Source: Kiritimatiellia bacterium
GTDB lineage: Bacteria > Verrucomicrobiota > Kiritimatiellia > RFP12 > UBA1067
Direction of reading: 5' to 3'
Length of the DNA: 61,015 bases
Assembly (NCBI GenBank): GCA_017652705.1
Contig: JAGCAM010000080.1
Location: 1-61,015, forward strand
Position numbers and translations under genes: made by a program. Each line of letters opens with the position of its first letter. The stretch's first letter is position 1. Shown piece by piece: positions 26,502 through 34,106 of this stretch. A model generated the notes under the pieces. It saw only the letters and a program-made list of their open reading frames with translations. It did not search any database and was not told the origin of the DNA.

Positions 26502-26590
26502 TCACCGCACCAGAAGCAGCAGGCCGGGGTGAAGCCGGCGGGCCGAAATCTGTCTGGGCCGAAATCCGCTGTTGCCGAGGAAGGTCACTT
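26502..26590 (-). pseudogene. Possible C-terminal tail remnant of a surface protein
   Basis: Just past the DUF4838 stop, in another frame, the minus strand reads VTFLGNSGFRPRQISARRL, then ends in LLLLVR and a stop. This resembles the short hydrophobic-plus-Arg end of the large surface protein at 581-4951 (GMSIFVR). The segment also holds a direct repeat of GATTTCGGCCC. It has no start codon or ribosome binding site of its own. The resemblance is weak and the call is tentative. Confidence 0.2.
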
Positions 26591-29116
26591 CGCGAGCGTG
26601 ATCGACACCGCGCGGTCGATCGTGTGCACCGCGGAGTAACTCGTCAACGTGCAGATGTGCATGCCGGCCGGGCCGCGCCCGCCGCCGCCGGCGTACGCGG
26701 AGCTCATCACGCGCACGGCGTTAAGGTAGATTGTGTCGCCGGGGACGACCGGCCTCAAGAGCATCGTCGAGAGCGGAAACGCGTAGGTGTTCGTCCAGCG
26801 GTCGGGTTTCGAACGGTCGGTCACGAAGCGCATGCCGTAGGTGGGGTCGCCCGATTCCTTCGCGCTCACGTTGCGCCGGAAGTTCACTTCGCCGTCGCTC
26901 TGCGCATACCCGTCGCCGAAGGCGTTGGTGAGGTAGTAGCGCGAAGGCAGGCCGCGCTGGAAAGCCATCATGAACTCCCACGTGTCGAACGCCGCGATGC
27001 CCGGCGAGCGCACGAGCTTCGACGTGTCGCCGCCGATGTCCGTGAGCGCCAGGTAGAAGTGCGTCGAGTCGTAGGCGACCTTCACTTCGCACGAGAAGCG
27101 CTCGACCTCTTCGCCGCCGCCGGCGTGGAAGTACCGCTGCGAACCGGTCTTGACACCGGACCAGTCGACCTTCGACCCGTCGCCCCCGGCGTCGGGAACG
27201 CGCACCGCGGTCCAGGAATCCTGCGGCGCGGACGAGCGCGCCACGTACTCCGCGCGCCCGGCCTGCATCCACTTCCAAACCGCCTGCTTCCAGAGCGCCA
27301 CGAACTTGCGTTCCGCGGCGGTGCCACCCTTGACCGCCTCCTCTGCCTCGGACATGAGACGCCCGAGTTCGGCCATAGTCTCGGCGTTGCCGCGGACACC
27401 CCACGCCATTTCGGGACCGGACTTCGAGTCCCCCTTCTTCGGCAGGAGCGAGAGGTCGGTGTAACGCCGCTCGACGAGGCGGTAGAAGTCCATGAGCGGA
27501 CGGGCTCCTTTGCCGGCCGGCAGGAAGTACTCGCGCAGCATGTCCTCCGCCCGGCGGTCGGGGTCGAACATCCATTTCAGCTGCATGTAGTTGTCGGTCT
27601 CGCCGTTGAACCCGCAGTGGAAGATGCCGCTCGTAACTTTGCACTCCTTGAAGATGCGGTATTCCTCCTCGGCGACGTGCATGAAGAAGCCGGGGAAACA
27701 GTTGTACCCGCCGTTCTGGCAGAATTCCAGCGGGAAGGTGTTGTAGAGCCAGAGACCGAACTCGCAGTCGGGATAGGCCGCGTGCCAGTCGCGCAGCTGC
27801 TTGAGCTGGGTCTTGAGACCGCCGTGCATCGGTCCGCGGTTGCATGAGAGACAGAAGTAGACGACCACGTTGGGCTCGAGCCGGATGTCCGTCGGAAGCC
27901 CCATGTGCGTCGCGTACGCGAGCGTCGAGATCCTCTTGTCCGGATGCGACTTCCCGATCTCCTTCGCCACTTTGTTGACGAACTTGAACCAGTGGGTCGA
28001 GTGGATCTCGCTGCCCGGACGGTTCATCTCGTATTCGGCGGTGCAGCGCGGACACTTGCAGAACGAACCGCTGTCCATCGGCTCGAGCGCGTAAAAGTCG
28101 CGGCCCCAGCTCGCGACCGGGTTCTTCGCGCTGCACGGCACGCCCTGGTTGGTGTAGCGGTTGGTGTAGCCGCCGACGTCGAAGTAGGCGCGGACGTCCT
28201 CGATGGTCTGGCGGATGAACTCGGGGTTCGAGTAGCACATCTGCGGCGGTTTGCCGTGGTACCCCTGGGCGAACCAGTCGGGATGGTAGGCGATGAAACG
28301 CTCGCCCCCTTTGTAGTAGAACCGGTCGTAGCACCAGTAGAACGAGTGGTTACAGGGGCGCCTGTCGCCGCCGGCGCGGTTGCGCAGCAGGAAGAGCGTC
28401 TTGCGCGACTTGCGATCGGTGTCATTAAGATAGGCCATGTCTTCGTACGCCTTGCGTTCCAGCCTCTTGCGATGGGTCAGCGTCGGCACATAACCGTCGC
28501 CCTGGCCGAACGTGCCGCCGCGGTAGGCCATGAACGGCTTCAGCCGGCGCGTTCCCGTCTTCACCGCCAGCGTCGGACGCCTCGGCAGCACCGTTCCGCA
28601 GTCCGGCGCGTCGGCCCACACCGCGCCCAGCTCCTTCTCGAGGAAGTCGTACACCGCGTAGAGAGTCCCCTGCTCGTCGTACATCCCCGGAACGCCCCGG
28701 AGGTCGAGCCCCTTCTCCGCGTCATAGACGTAGCGGTAGTCCTTCAGATTGCGGTCTTCCTTGTCGCGGCCCGCGAGCTCGATCCGCCCGGGGGCGACAT
28801 CGACCGTGAACTCCTGTTTGGCGAAGGCCGCGTTCTTCGCCTTCGTCAGCGACGATTCACCTACGAAAACAAGAGTCTCCGGTTTTGGGGTGATGGTCGC
28901 GAGCTGATCGTCGGTCACGATTTCAAAGTTCGCGCCGGTGATGCCGTCGAGATGCCACTTAAGGTCGTCGGCCGCGAATTTCGCCGCGCGTACGCAGTCT
29001 TTGGCGATCACGATTTTCGCGAGCGCCTTGCCGTTCTCCGCGAGCTTGGTCTCGCCGGCCGCAGATCCGGCCATAAACGCGACAAGAGCCGCCGCGAGAA
29101 TTCCTTTGACGTTCAT
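26585..29116 (-). CDS. Secreted DUF4838-domain glycan-associated protein
   Basis: 843 residues. Signal peptide MNVKGILAAALVAFMAGSAAG. Residues about 25-140 form the alpha-glucuronidase/GH20b-type N-terminal domain (AAKFAADDLKWHLDGITGANF). The DUF4838 region (about 200-580) has YWCYDRFYYKGG, CPRCTAEYE (a CxxC near 360), STLAYATHMGLP, YFCLSCNRGP and YNTFPLEFCQNGGYNCFPGF, a TIM-barrel-like domain seen in PVC and Bacteroidetes glycan-utilisation loci. The C-terminal 180 residues (VEVKVAYDS-like EVKVAYDSTHFYLAL) fit a family 9 carbohydrate-binding module fold. The activity is unproven; hydrolysis of uronic-acid or hexosamine-containing glycans is plausible. The start follows AAGGAGGCATCCTA, and a consensus promoter lies upstream. 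Confidence 0.85.
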   Translation of the reverse strand: MNVKGILAAALVAFMAGSAAGETKLAENGKALAKIVIAKDCVRAAKFAADDLKWHLDGITGANFEIVTDDQLATITPKPETLVFVGESSLTKAKNAAFAKQEFTVDVAPGRIELAGRDKEDRNLKDYRYVYDAEKGLDLRGVPGMYDEQGTLYAVYDFLEKELGAVWADAPDCGTVLPRRPTLAVKTGTRRLKPFMAYRGGTFGQGDGYVPTLTHRKRLERKAYEDMAYLNDTDRKSRKTLFLLRNRAGGDRRPCNHSFYWCYDRFYYKGGERFIAYHPDWFAQGYHGKPPQMCYSNPEFIRQTIEDVRAYFDVGGYTNRYTNQGVPCSAKNPVASWGRDFYALEPMDSGSFCKCPRCTAEYEMNRPGSEIHSTHWFKFVNKVAKEIGKSHPDKRISTLAYATHMGLPTDIRLEPNVVVYFCLSCNRGPMHGGLKTQLKQLRDWHAAYPDCEFGLWLYNTFPLEFCQNGGYNCFPGFFMHVAEEEYRIFKECKVTSGIFHCGFNGETDNYMQLKWMFDPDRRAEDMLREYFLPAGKGARPLMDFYRLVERRYTDLSLLPKKGDSKSGPEMAWGVRGNAETMAELGRLMSEAEEAVKGGTAAERKFVALWKQAVWKWMQAGRAEYVARSSAPQDSWTAVRVPDAGGDGSKVDWSGVKTGSQRYFHAGGGEEVERFSCEVKVAYDSTHFYLALTDIGGDTSKLVRSPGIAAFDTWEFMMAFQRGLPSRYYLTNAFGDGYAQSDGEVNFRRNVSAKESGDPTYGMRFVTDRSKPDRWTNTYAFPLSTMLLRPVVPGDTIYLNAVRVMSSAYAGGGGRGPAGMHICTLTSYSAVHTIDRAVSITLAK

Positions 29117-29154
29117 TAGGATGCCTCCTTGACTATGGTTTTATGCGTGAGTTT

Positions 29155-29184
29155 ATTATACAAAACACATTCCGCGTCCGTCAA
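29155..29184 (-). promoter_or_regulatory. Sigma70-type promoter of the DUF4838/SGNH cluster
   Basis: The -35 TTGACG (29179-29184) is followed by an 18-base spacer and the -10 TATAAT (29155-29160) on the minus strand. It drives the DUF4838 gene (start 29116) and probably the two SGNH hydrolase genes behind it. Confidence 0.7.
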
Positions 29185-29238
29185 GCGGGTGATCGTCTTT
29201 TGGAATCACCGGGCTTTCGGACTCGCCGGAGGCCGGAT

Positions 29239-29559
29239 TCACTTAAACCGCACGAGCGCCTCAAGGAAGCAGTAATCGCCGCAGTCGAGCGGGGTGTCGA
29301 CTTCTCCGCCACGCCAGTTTTCGATAAAGCCGGGCTTGTTGCCGACGCGCAGACCGGTTCCGGCGAAAACGCCGGATGTCCGGCACCGGCACGTCCAGCC
29401 TTAGCATTCAACTTCAAGCACCTGCGGATGATCCGCCCGGCGAACCGGCCGGACGCCGCCGTCGTCGACGAGGAGCGGCAACCTCGCTGCCGCCCATGCC
29501 GCAGCGAATGCGGGCCTGTTCGCGGTGCAGACGGAGAGAATCAGCGAAGCAGCCGCCAT
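29239..29559 (-). pseudogene. Decayed glycoside hydrolase, start and C-terminus only, internal stop
   Basis: A single minus-strand frame opens with AAGGAGAACCCC-ATG (29559) and a signal-like MAAASLILSVCTANRPAFAA. It meets TAA at 29401-29403, then resumes in the same frame and ends GDYCFLEALVRFK-stop at 29239. The tail GDY-FLEAL-R is characteristic of (alpha/alpha)6 unsaturated-glycuronyl hydrolases (GH88/GH105 type). Only about 105 codons remain of a protein normally near 380, so the middle is missing. The start region and the tail are what I see; the family and the deletion are inference. It sits directly upstream of the DUF4838 promoter. Confidence 0.4.
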
Positions 29560-29647
29560 GGGGTTCTCCTTATCGTGTTGCCATGCGGGTTGTCGTGCGG
29601 GCCAGCCCCCGTCGACAGGGAGAATCGCGCCGTGGATGCGGTACGAG

Positions 29648-30370
29648 TCATTGCCGGGGTTCCCGTTTTCCCGCGCCGGCGGAGTGGTTGCGGCGGTAGA
29701 TGACCGCCGCCTGCTGCACGATGTCGGCGCAGCCGCCCTTCACCGCCCAGTATATCGCCGAGAGCTGCGGATCTGTCCAGTCGTCGAAACCGCTCATCTT
29801 CTCAACCGCCAGCATTTCGGAAGGCTTCATGCCGAGTTCCTCCCAGGCGCCGCGCGCCCGGACGTCGTCGACGATTTTCTTCCATTCCGCGCGGTACACG
29901 GCGGCGGCGGAGTCGAGGTCGGAGCCGATTTTTATCTCGAACATCCAGGCCAGTTCGCGCAGCAGCGTTTTCGATCTCGGGTTCAGGGCGAGACCTTCGT
30001 CGCGCAGCAGCCGCAGGCCGGCGTGCACCCAGCGCCAGCGGTCTTCGGCGGCCTGCATCATGATGGAGACGTTGTAAGCGAGGTTCCAGGCGGCGTAACT
30101 CCACACTTCCGGCGTGTGCGGCTCGAGGAAGGTCAGCGCGCTCGCGAGCTGCGCAAGTTCGACGAAACGGCCTTCCTCCTGCAGCCGGTCGGCGCGGAAC
30201 CAGACGATTTCGGCGGCGATGGACCTGACGCCTCCCAGCGCGGCGAAGGCGCCTTCGGCCATCACCGGCGCGGAACCGTTCCGCCCGCGGTGGTTGCGGA
30301 GCGCGAACTGGGCTGCGGCCGACAAGGCGAGCAGCGCCGCAGCCGCTGGCAGCATCAGACGAGATTTCAT
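29648..30370 (-). CDS. Membrane-anchored helical (TPR-like) protein of unknown function
   Basis: 240 residues from ATG 30370; the frame is open further upstream inside the antiporter gene, but the signal anchor (MKSRLMLPAAAALLALSAAAQ) begins here and the ATG overlaps the antiporter stop as ATGA. After the anchor the protein is all helical, with aromatic/Ala spacing like tetratricopeptide repeats (WFRADRLQEEGRFVELAQLAS, then PHTPEVWSYAAWNLAYNVSI). It probably lies on the outer face of the inner membrane. Translational coupling to the antiporter suggests an accessory role, but nothing in the sequence shows it. Confidence 0.75.
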   Translation of the reverse strand: MKSRLMLPAAAALLALSAAAQFALRNHRGRNGSAPVMAEGAFAALGGVRSIAAEIVWFRADRLQEEGRFVELAQLASALTFLEPHTPEVWSYAAWNLAYNVSIMMQAAEDRWRWVHAGLRLLRDEGLALNPRSKTLLRELAWMFEIKIGSDLDSAAAVYRAEWKKIVDDVRARGAWEELGMKPSEMLAVEKMSGFDDWTDPQLSAIYWAVKGGCADIVQQAAVIYRRNHSAGAGKREPRQ

Positions 30371-32388
30371 CCGGTCACCCCGAACATGTCTTTGAGGGCG
30401 GCGATCTGGGGCTGGTCGCCGATGGCCACAAGTTCGTCGCCGATGCGGAATTCCCAGTCGGGGCCGATGTTGCGAGTCACTTCGCCGCCGCGGTGCACCG
30501 CGACGATCGACGCGCCGGTTTTCGCCCTGACGTTGAGCGCGGCGACAGTGGCGCCGACGGCCGGTGAATCGGCGTCGAGGATGAGCCGGTGGATCGCGCC
30601 CTCCGGCAGGGAGATGGTCATCGTGCGCCGCAGCCCTTCGCGCCGTTCCTCGGCGGTGAGGGCTTCGTTGAAACGCTGGGTGGCGCGGCGTCCGGCCTTG
30701 ACGAAAAACTTCCAGCCGACGGCTCCGACGGTGAGAATGAGCACCGCCGACGCGCCGGGGAACCTCAGGTCGGGCTGCAGAATGGATATGTTGATCATCG
30801 TCCATTCCAGAAAGAAAAACGACATTGCGGCGACCAGCACGACGAACCGCACCAGCTGCCCGGCGGAGCGGCGCCATTTGGCGCCGCCGTCGCCGGCGAG
30901 AAGTTCGGTTATTTCATCGGCGAGCGACCGCGACGACGCCACCACCAGCGGCATTATCGAGACGCAGAAAATGTTGCCGGCGAGAAAGAAAAAGAGCTGA
31001 TCGTGTTTTTCGAAGAAACCGGAGAAACGCGAATAGTCGAAACGGTGGAGCATGGCGCAGATGACGGAGACCGAAAGCATCAGCACGGCGCAGATGACGA
31101 ACTTCACCGCGGCCGCCCTGAGCAGCGCGTAGGCCGGGGCGTTGCGGGATGCGCGTATCTTCTCCAGCCAGACCCGGTAGGTCGCGAGCATCCGGTGGAA
31201 CCTTTCGGGGGTTTTACGCACGGCGAAATCTCCCGCGGCGTCGGAAAACCTGATTATGAACGGGCTTAAAAGCGTCGTGAGCAGCGAGACCCCGACCGCG
31301 GTCTGGAACATCGGGTTGGACGGGTCGCCCACGAGTCCGGCGTAGAGGATGGCCACCATGAAGGCGAATTCGCCGATCTGCGCGAGGGAGCAGCCGATCT
31401 GCACGGCGGTCTTCACGTCGACCCCTGTCGCAAGGGCGACGATGAAATTGTTCAGGAACTTGCCGGCGACCACGACAACGGAAACGACGACAATCTGCGG
31501 CAGGCAGTGCCACAGCGCGGCCGGATCGACCATAAGGCCGATCGAGACGAAGAAAACCGCGGAGAACATCGACTTCAGCGGGTCCACGAGCGCGGCGAGG
31601 CGGCCGCTGACGTCGCTCGACGCCCCGACGAGGCCGACGAGAAAAGCGCCCAGGGCGAGCGAGAAGTTGAACTTGTCGGCGAAATACGAAACGAAAAAGC
31701 ACACCCCCAGCACCGCGAGAAGAAGCGATTCGTCGTCTTTGCGTTTGGCGACCGAAACAAGAAGCCGGGGGATGAGGACGAAACCGAACACGAGCACTGT
31801 GAGAAAGAAAACGGCCAGCCAGCCGAGCGATGAGACGAGGGCTCCCGCCGACATGCCGCCGCCCTGTGCAAAGCCCGTCGCCACCGCGATGGCGCCGACG
31901 CAGAATATGTCTTCGAGCACCGAAGTCCCGAAAACGTATTTCGAGAACTGGCGGTGCGCCCAGCCCATTTCTTCTATCACCTTGGCGAGCAGGGTCGTGG
32001 CCGAGTCGCAGATCGCCACGCCGAGAAAGACCGACTGCACCGGATTCCAGCCGAATAATTTCACGCCCGCGGTGTAGCCGAGCCAAATCATCACCACGGT
32101 GTCGACCGCGGCGGAGGGGATGGACACGGACCGTATCCGCTTCATTTCGCCGGCGGAAAACGAAAGGCCCATGCCGAACATGAGAAAAACGACGCCGAGC
32201 TGGCCGACCGTCTTCGTGGAGTTTACATCGGCGAGAAACCCGCCCCCCCAGGTGTATTCGCTCATCACCACGCCGGCGAGAATATAGCCCAGCACTTTCG
32301 GCCAGCGGAAACGCGCGAAGACGACCGCGACGAGACCCGCGGCGAACATCAGTATCGCAAGATCCTGGAAAAAGGCGCTTTTAACCAT
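30367..32388 (-). CDS. CPA2-family cation:proton antiporter with C-terminal RCK_C domain
   Basis: 673 residues. The first 390 residues hold 12-13 membrane segments of the CPA2 (KefB/YbaL-like) exchanger fold, with FRWPKVLGYILAGVVM, FLMFGMGLSFS, and the ion-binding Asp in GVAICDSATTL and later LALGAFLVGLVGASS. Further membrane segments follow at about 430-570. The last 80 residues (ILDADSPAVGATVAALNVR, GDELVAIGD) are a TrkA-C/RCK_C ligand-binding domain; a full NAD-binding TrkA-N domain is absent. It likely exchanges K+ or Na+ for H+ at the inner membrane, gated through the RCK_C domain. The gene overlaps the downstream membrane protein by 4 bases and follows the exonuclease gene by 2. Confidence 0.9.
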   Translation of the reverse strand: MVKSAFFQDLAILMFAAGLVAVVFARFRWPKVLGYILAGVVMSEYTWGGGFLADVNSTKTVGQLGVVFLMFGMGLSFSAGEMKRIRSVSIPSAAVDTVVMIWLGYTAGVKLFGWNPVQSVFLGVAICDSATTLLAKVIEEMGWAHRQFSKYVFGTSVLEDIFCVGAIAVATGFAQGGGMSAGALVSSLGWLAVFFLTVLVFGFVLIPRLLVSVAKRKDDESLLLAVLGVCFFVSYFADKFNFSLALGAFLVGLVGASSDVSGRLAALVDPLKSMFSAVFFVSIGLMVDPAALWHCLPQIVVVSVVVVAGKFLNNFIVALATGVDVKTAVQIGCSLAQIGEFAFMVAILYAGLVGDPSNPMFQTAVGVSLLTTLLSPFIIRFSDAAGDFAVRKTPERFHRMLATYRVWLEKIRASRNAPAYALLRAAAVKFVICAVLMLSVSVICAMLHRFDYSRFSGFFEKHDQLFFFLAGNIFCVSIMPLVVASSRSLADEITELLAGDGGAKWRRSAGQLVRFVVLVAAMSFFFLEWTMINISILQPDLRFPGASAVLILTVGAVGWKFFVKAGRRATQRFNEALTAEERREGLRRTMTISLPEGAIHRLILDADSPAVGATVAALNVRAKTGASIVAVHRGGEVTRNIGPDWEFRIGDELVAIGDQPQIAALKDMFGVTG

Positions 32389-32390
32389 AT

Positions 32391-33191
32391 TCAGGAAGCG
32401 GGCGGCGGCGGCAGCCGCCCCTCAAGGGCGTCCGCGGCGATCATCCGCGCGTCGGTTTCAAAGTCGCCCTTGATCATCCACTTGAGGTAATTCGGCTCGT
32501 TGAGCATGATCTGCTTGAGCGGGGTGCCCCGCTTTTTGCCGAAGTTGACCACCCATTCGCCGTTCTTCCACCGGAATGATCCGTTGCGGTCGGCGTTGAG
32601 CGGATCGCGCGGCACGAGGTAACCGTCGAGGGCGTCAACGTCGCGCGGCAGATTGCGGTAGCGTTCTTCCGGCCTGGCGAGCTGGGCCTTAAGCACTTCG
32701 AGCGTCGCCGCGGCATCGGCTTCGGCGCCGTGGGCGCCGTCGTGCGGCCGGCGCAGGTAGTACGCGACCGCCGAAGTGAGGTCGCGCGGCTCCATGCGGT
32801 GGTAGATCCGCTGCACGTCGATCCGCCGCCGGCCGGCCAGCGCGAAGTTGATTCCGCATCGCGCGAACTCCTCCTCCAGGCACGGTATGTCGAAACGGTC
32901 GGCGTTGAAACCCGAAAGATCGCAGCCGTCGAAGAACGCCGCGATATCCCCGGCCGCGTCGGCGAACGTCGGGCAGTTCTTCACGTCGTCGTCGGAGATG
33001 CCGTGAATCGCCGTCGTCTCTTCCGGAATGTGGACGGTGGGGTTGAGCAGCCAGCATCTGCGCGTCTCGGCGCCGCCGGGGCAAACCTTGATGGCGGCGA
33101 GTTCGATGATGCGGTCCCTGCGCGGGTACACGCCGGTCGACTCGATGTCGAAGACGACGAGCGGCCTTTTAAGTTCTAACGGAAAGCTCAT
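32391..33191 (-). CDS. DnaQ-like 3'-5' exonuclease
   Basis: 266 residues. The DEDDh exonuclease motifs are in order: FDIESTG (Asp15, Glu17), the ISDDDV/ADAAGD region with SGFNADRFDIPCLEEEF (about residue 95-110, third acidic residue), and HGAEADAAA (His/Asp of Exo III). The C-terminal 90 residues carry a small beta domain (FRWKNGEWVVNFGKKRGTPL) ending in a proline tail, which is seen in PVC/Bacteroidetes exonuclease-like proteins. It may act in DNA repair or proofreading; it is not fused to dnaE. The start ATG is only 6 bases after the -10 box, so the mRNA is predicted leaderless. Confidence 0.9.
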   Translation of the reverse strand: MSFPLELKRPLVVFDIESTGVYPRRDRIIELAAIKVCPGGAETRRCWLLNPTVHIPEETTAIHGISDDDVKNCPTFADAAGDIAAFFDGCDLSGFNADRFDIPCLEEEFARCGINFALAGRRRIDVQRIYHRMEPRDLTSAVAYYLRRPHDGAHGAEADAAATLEVLKAQLARPEERYRNLPRDVDALDGYLVPRDPLNADRNGSFRWKNGEWVVNFGKKRGTPLKQIMLNEPNYLKWMIKGDFETDARMIAADALEGRLPPPPAS

Positions 33192-33197
33192 ACCGCC

Positions 33198-33206
33198 ATT
33201 ATATCA
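33198..33206 (-). promoter_or_regulatory. Extended -10 promoter of the exonuclease-antiporter operon (leaderless)
   Basis: TGATATAAT on the minus strand, -10 at 33198-33203. Only six bases (33192-33197) separate it from the ATG, so transcription should start at or within a base of the A of ATG. Confidence 0.5.
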
Positions 33207-33242
33207 AAAACCGCGGCGTCGTGCGGCACGGCCCGGGCTTCT

Positions 33243-34106
33243 TCATCGTTCGCCGCGGAGTGCCGGGTCGAGCCGGTCGCGAAGCCGGTCGGCGAGCTGG
33301 TTGAAAGCGAGCACCAGCGCGAAAATCGCCGCGGTCGTGAAGGTCATCTCCCACCACACCCCCTGCCACAGCCGGATGCGGGCGTTGTTGATCATCACGC
33401 CCCAGCTCGGCTCGCCCTGCACGCCGATGCCGAGAAAGGAGATGAACACTTCGGTCGACACCGCGGAAGGGAACCTGATGGAGAACTGAATCAGCATGAT
33501 GTGGGCGACGTTGGGCAGAACGTGCCTGAACATGATGCGCGCGTGCGAATAGCCGAGAACGCGCGCCGCCTGGACGTACGCGCGGAAACGGTGTTTCATC
33601 ACCTCCGCGCGGATCGTGCGGCACGTCCCCACCCAGGTGGTGAAACCGATGCCGAGGTAGATGCCGAGCAGCCCCCGGCCTACGACAAGCGAAATGGCGA
33701 GCACGAAGAGAAGCCCCGGCATCGATGCGACGGTCGCACACAGCCAGACGACCGCCGAATCGACCCTTCCGCCGAAATAGCCGCCCAGCAGACCGAGCAG
33801 CACGCCGAACGGAATGGCGATGAGCGAGGTTATTATGCCGACGTGAAAGGCTATGCGCGCCCCCTGCACCAGTCTGAGGGCCACGTCGCGCCCGAGATTG
33901 TCGGTGCCCATCCAGTGCGCGGCGGAAGGCGCCTCGTAGCGGTGGGCCGTGTCGACGACGTTGTAGGCGGGGGTGACGTCGCGGTGACGCGCCACGCGGT
34001 ACTGCACTTCGCCGAACAGCGCGGCCGCGGCGTAGACCGCCAGCGTCAACAGGCACAGCCCGGTCGAAAACCTCACGCCGCCTTCACGTGTACCGGAGAA
34101 CTTCAT
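33243..34106 (-). CDS. ABC transporter permease, DppC/OppC family
   Basis: 287 residues from ATG 34106; a GTG at 34076 just past the upstream stop is an alternative. The family motif HWMGTDNLGRDVALRLVQGA (about residues 64-83) and the EAA loop VQAARVLGYSHARIMFRHVLPN (near 178) identify a permease of the oligopeptide/dipeptide/nickel type. Six membrane segments are expected. A DppB partner, two ATPases and a binding protein are normally adjacent; here none is, and the gene overlaps the end of a pilB-like gene by 23 bases. It may serve with subunits encoded elsewhere, or be a relic of a lost operon. Confidence 0.85.
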   Translation of the reverse strand: MKFSGTREGGVRFSTGLCLLTLAVYAAAALFGEVQYRVARHRDVTPAYNVVDTAHRYEAPSAAHWMGTDNLGRDVALRLVQGARIAFHVGIITSLIAIPFGVLLGLLGGYFGGRVDSAVVWLCATVASMPGLLFVLAISLVVGRGLLGIYLGIGFTTWVGTCRTIRAEVMKHRFRAYVQAARVLGYSHARIMFRHVLPNVAHIMLIQFSIRFPSAVSTEVFISFLGIGVQGEPSWGVMINNARIRLWQGVWWEMTFTTAAIFALVLAFNQLADRLRDRLDPALRGER

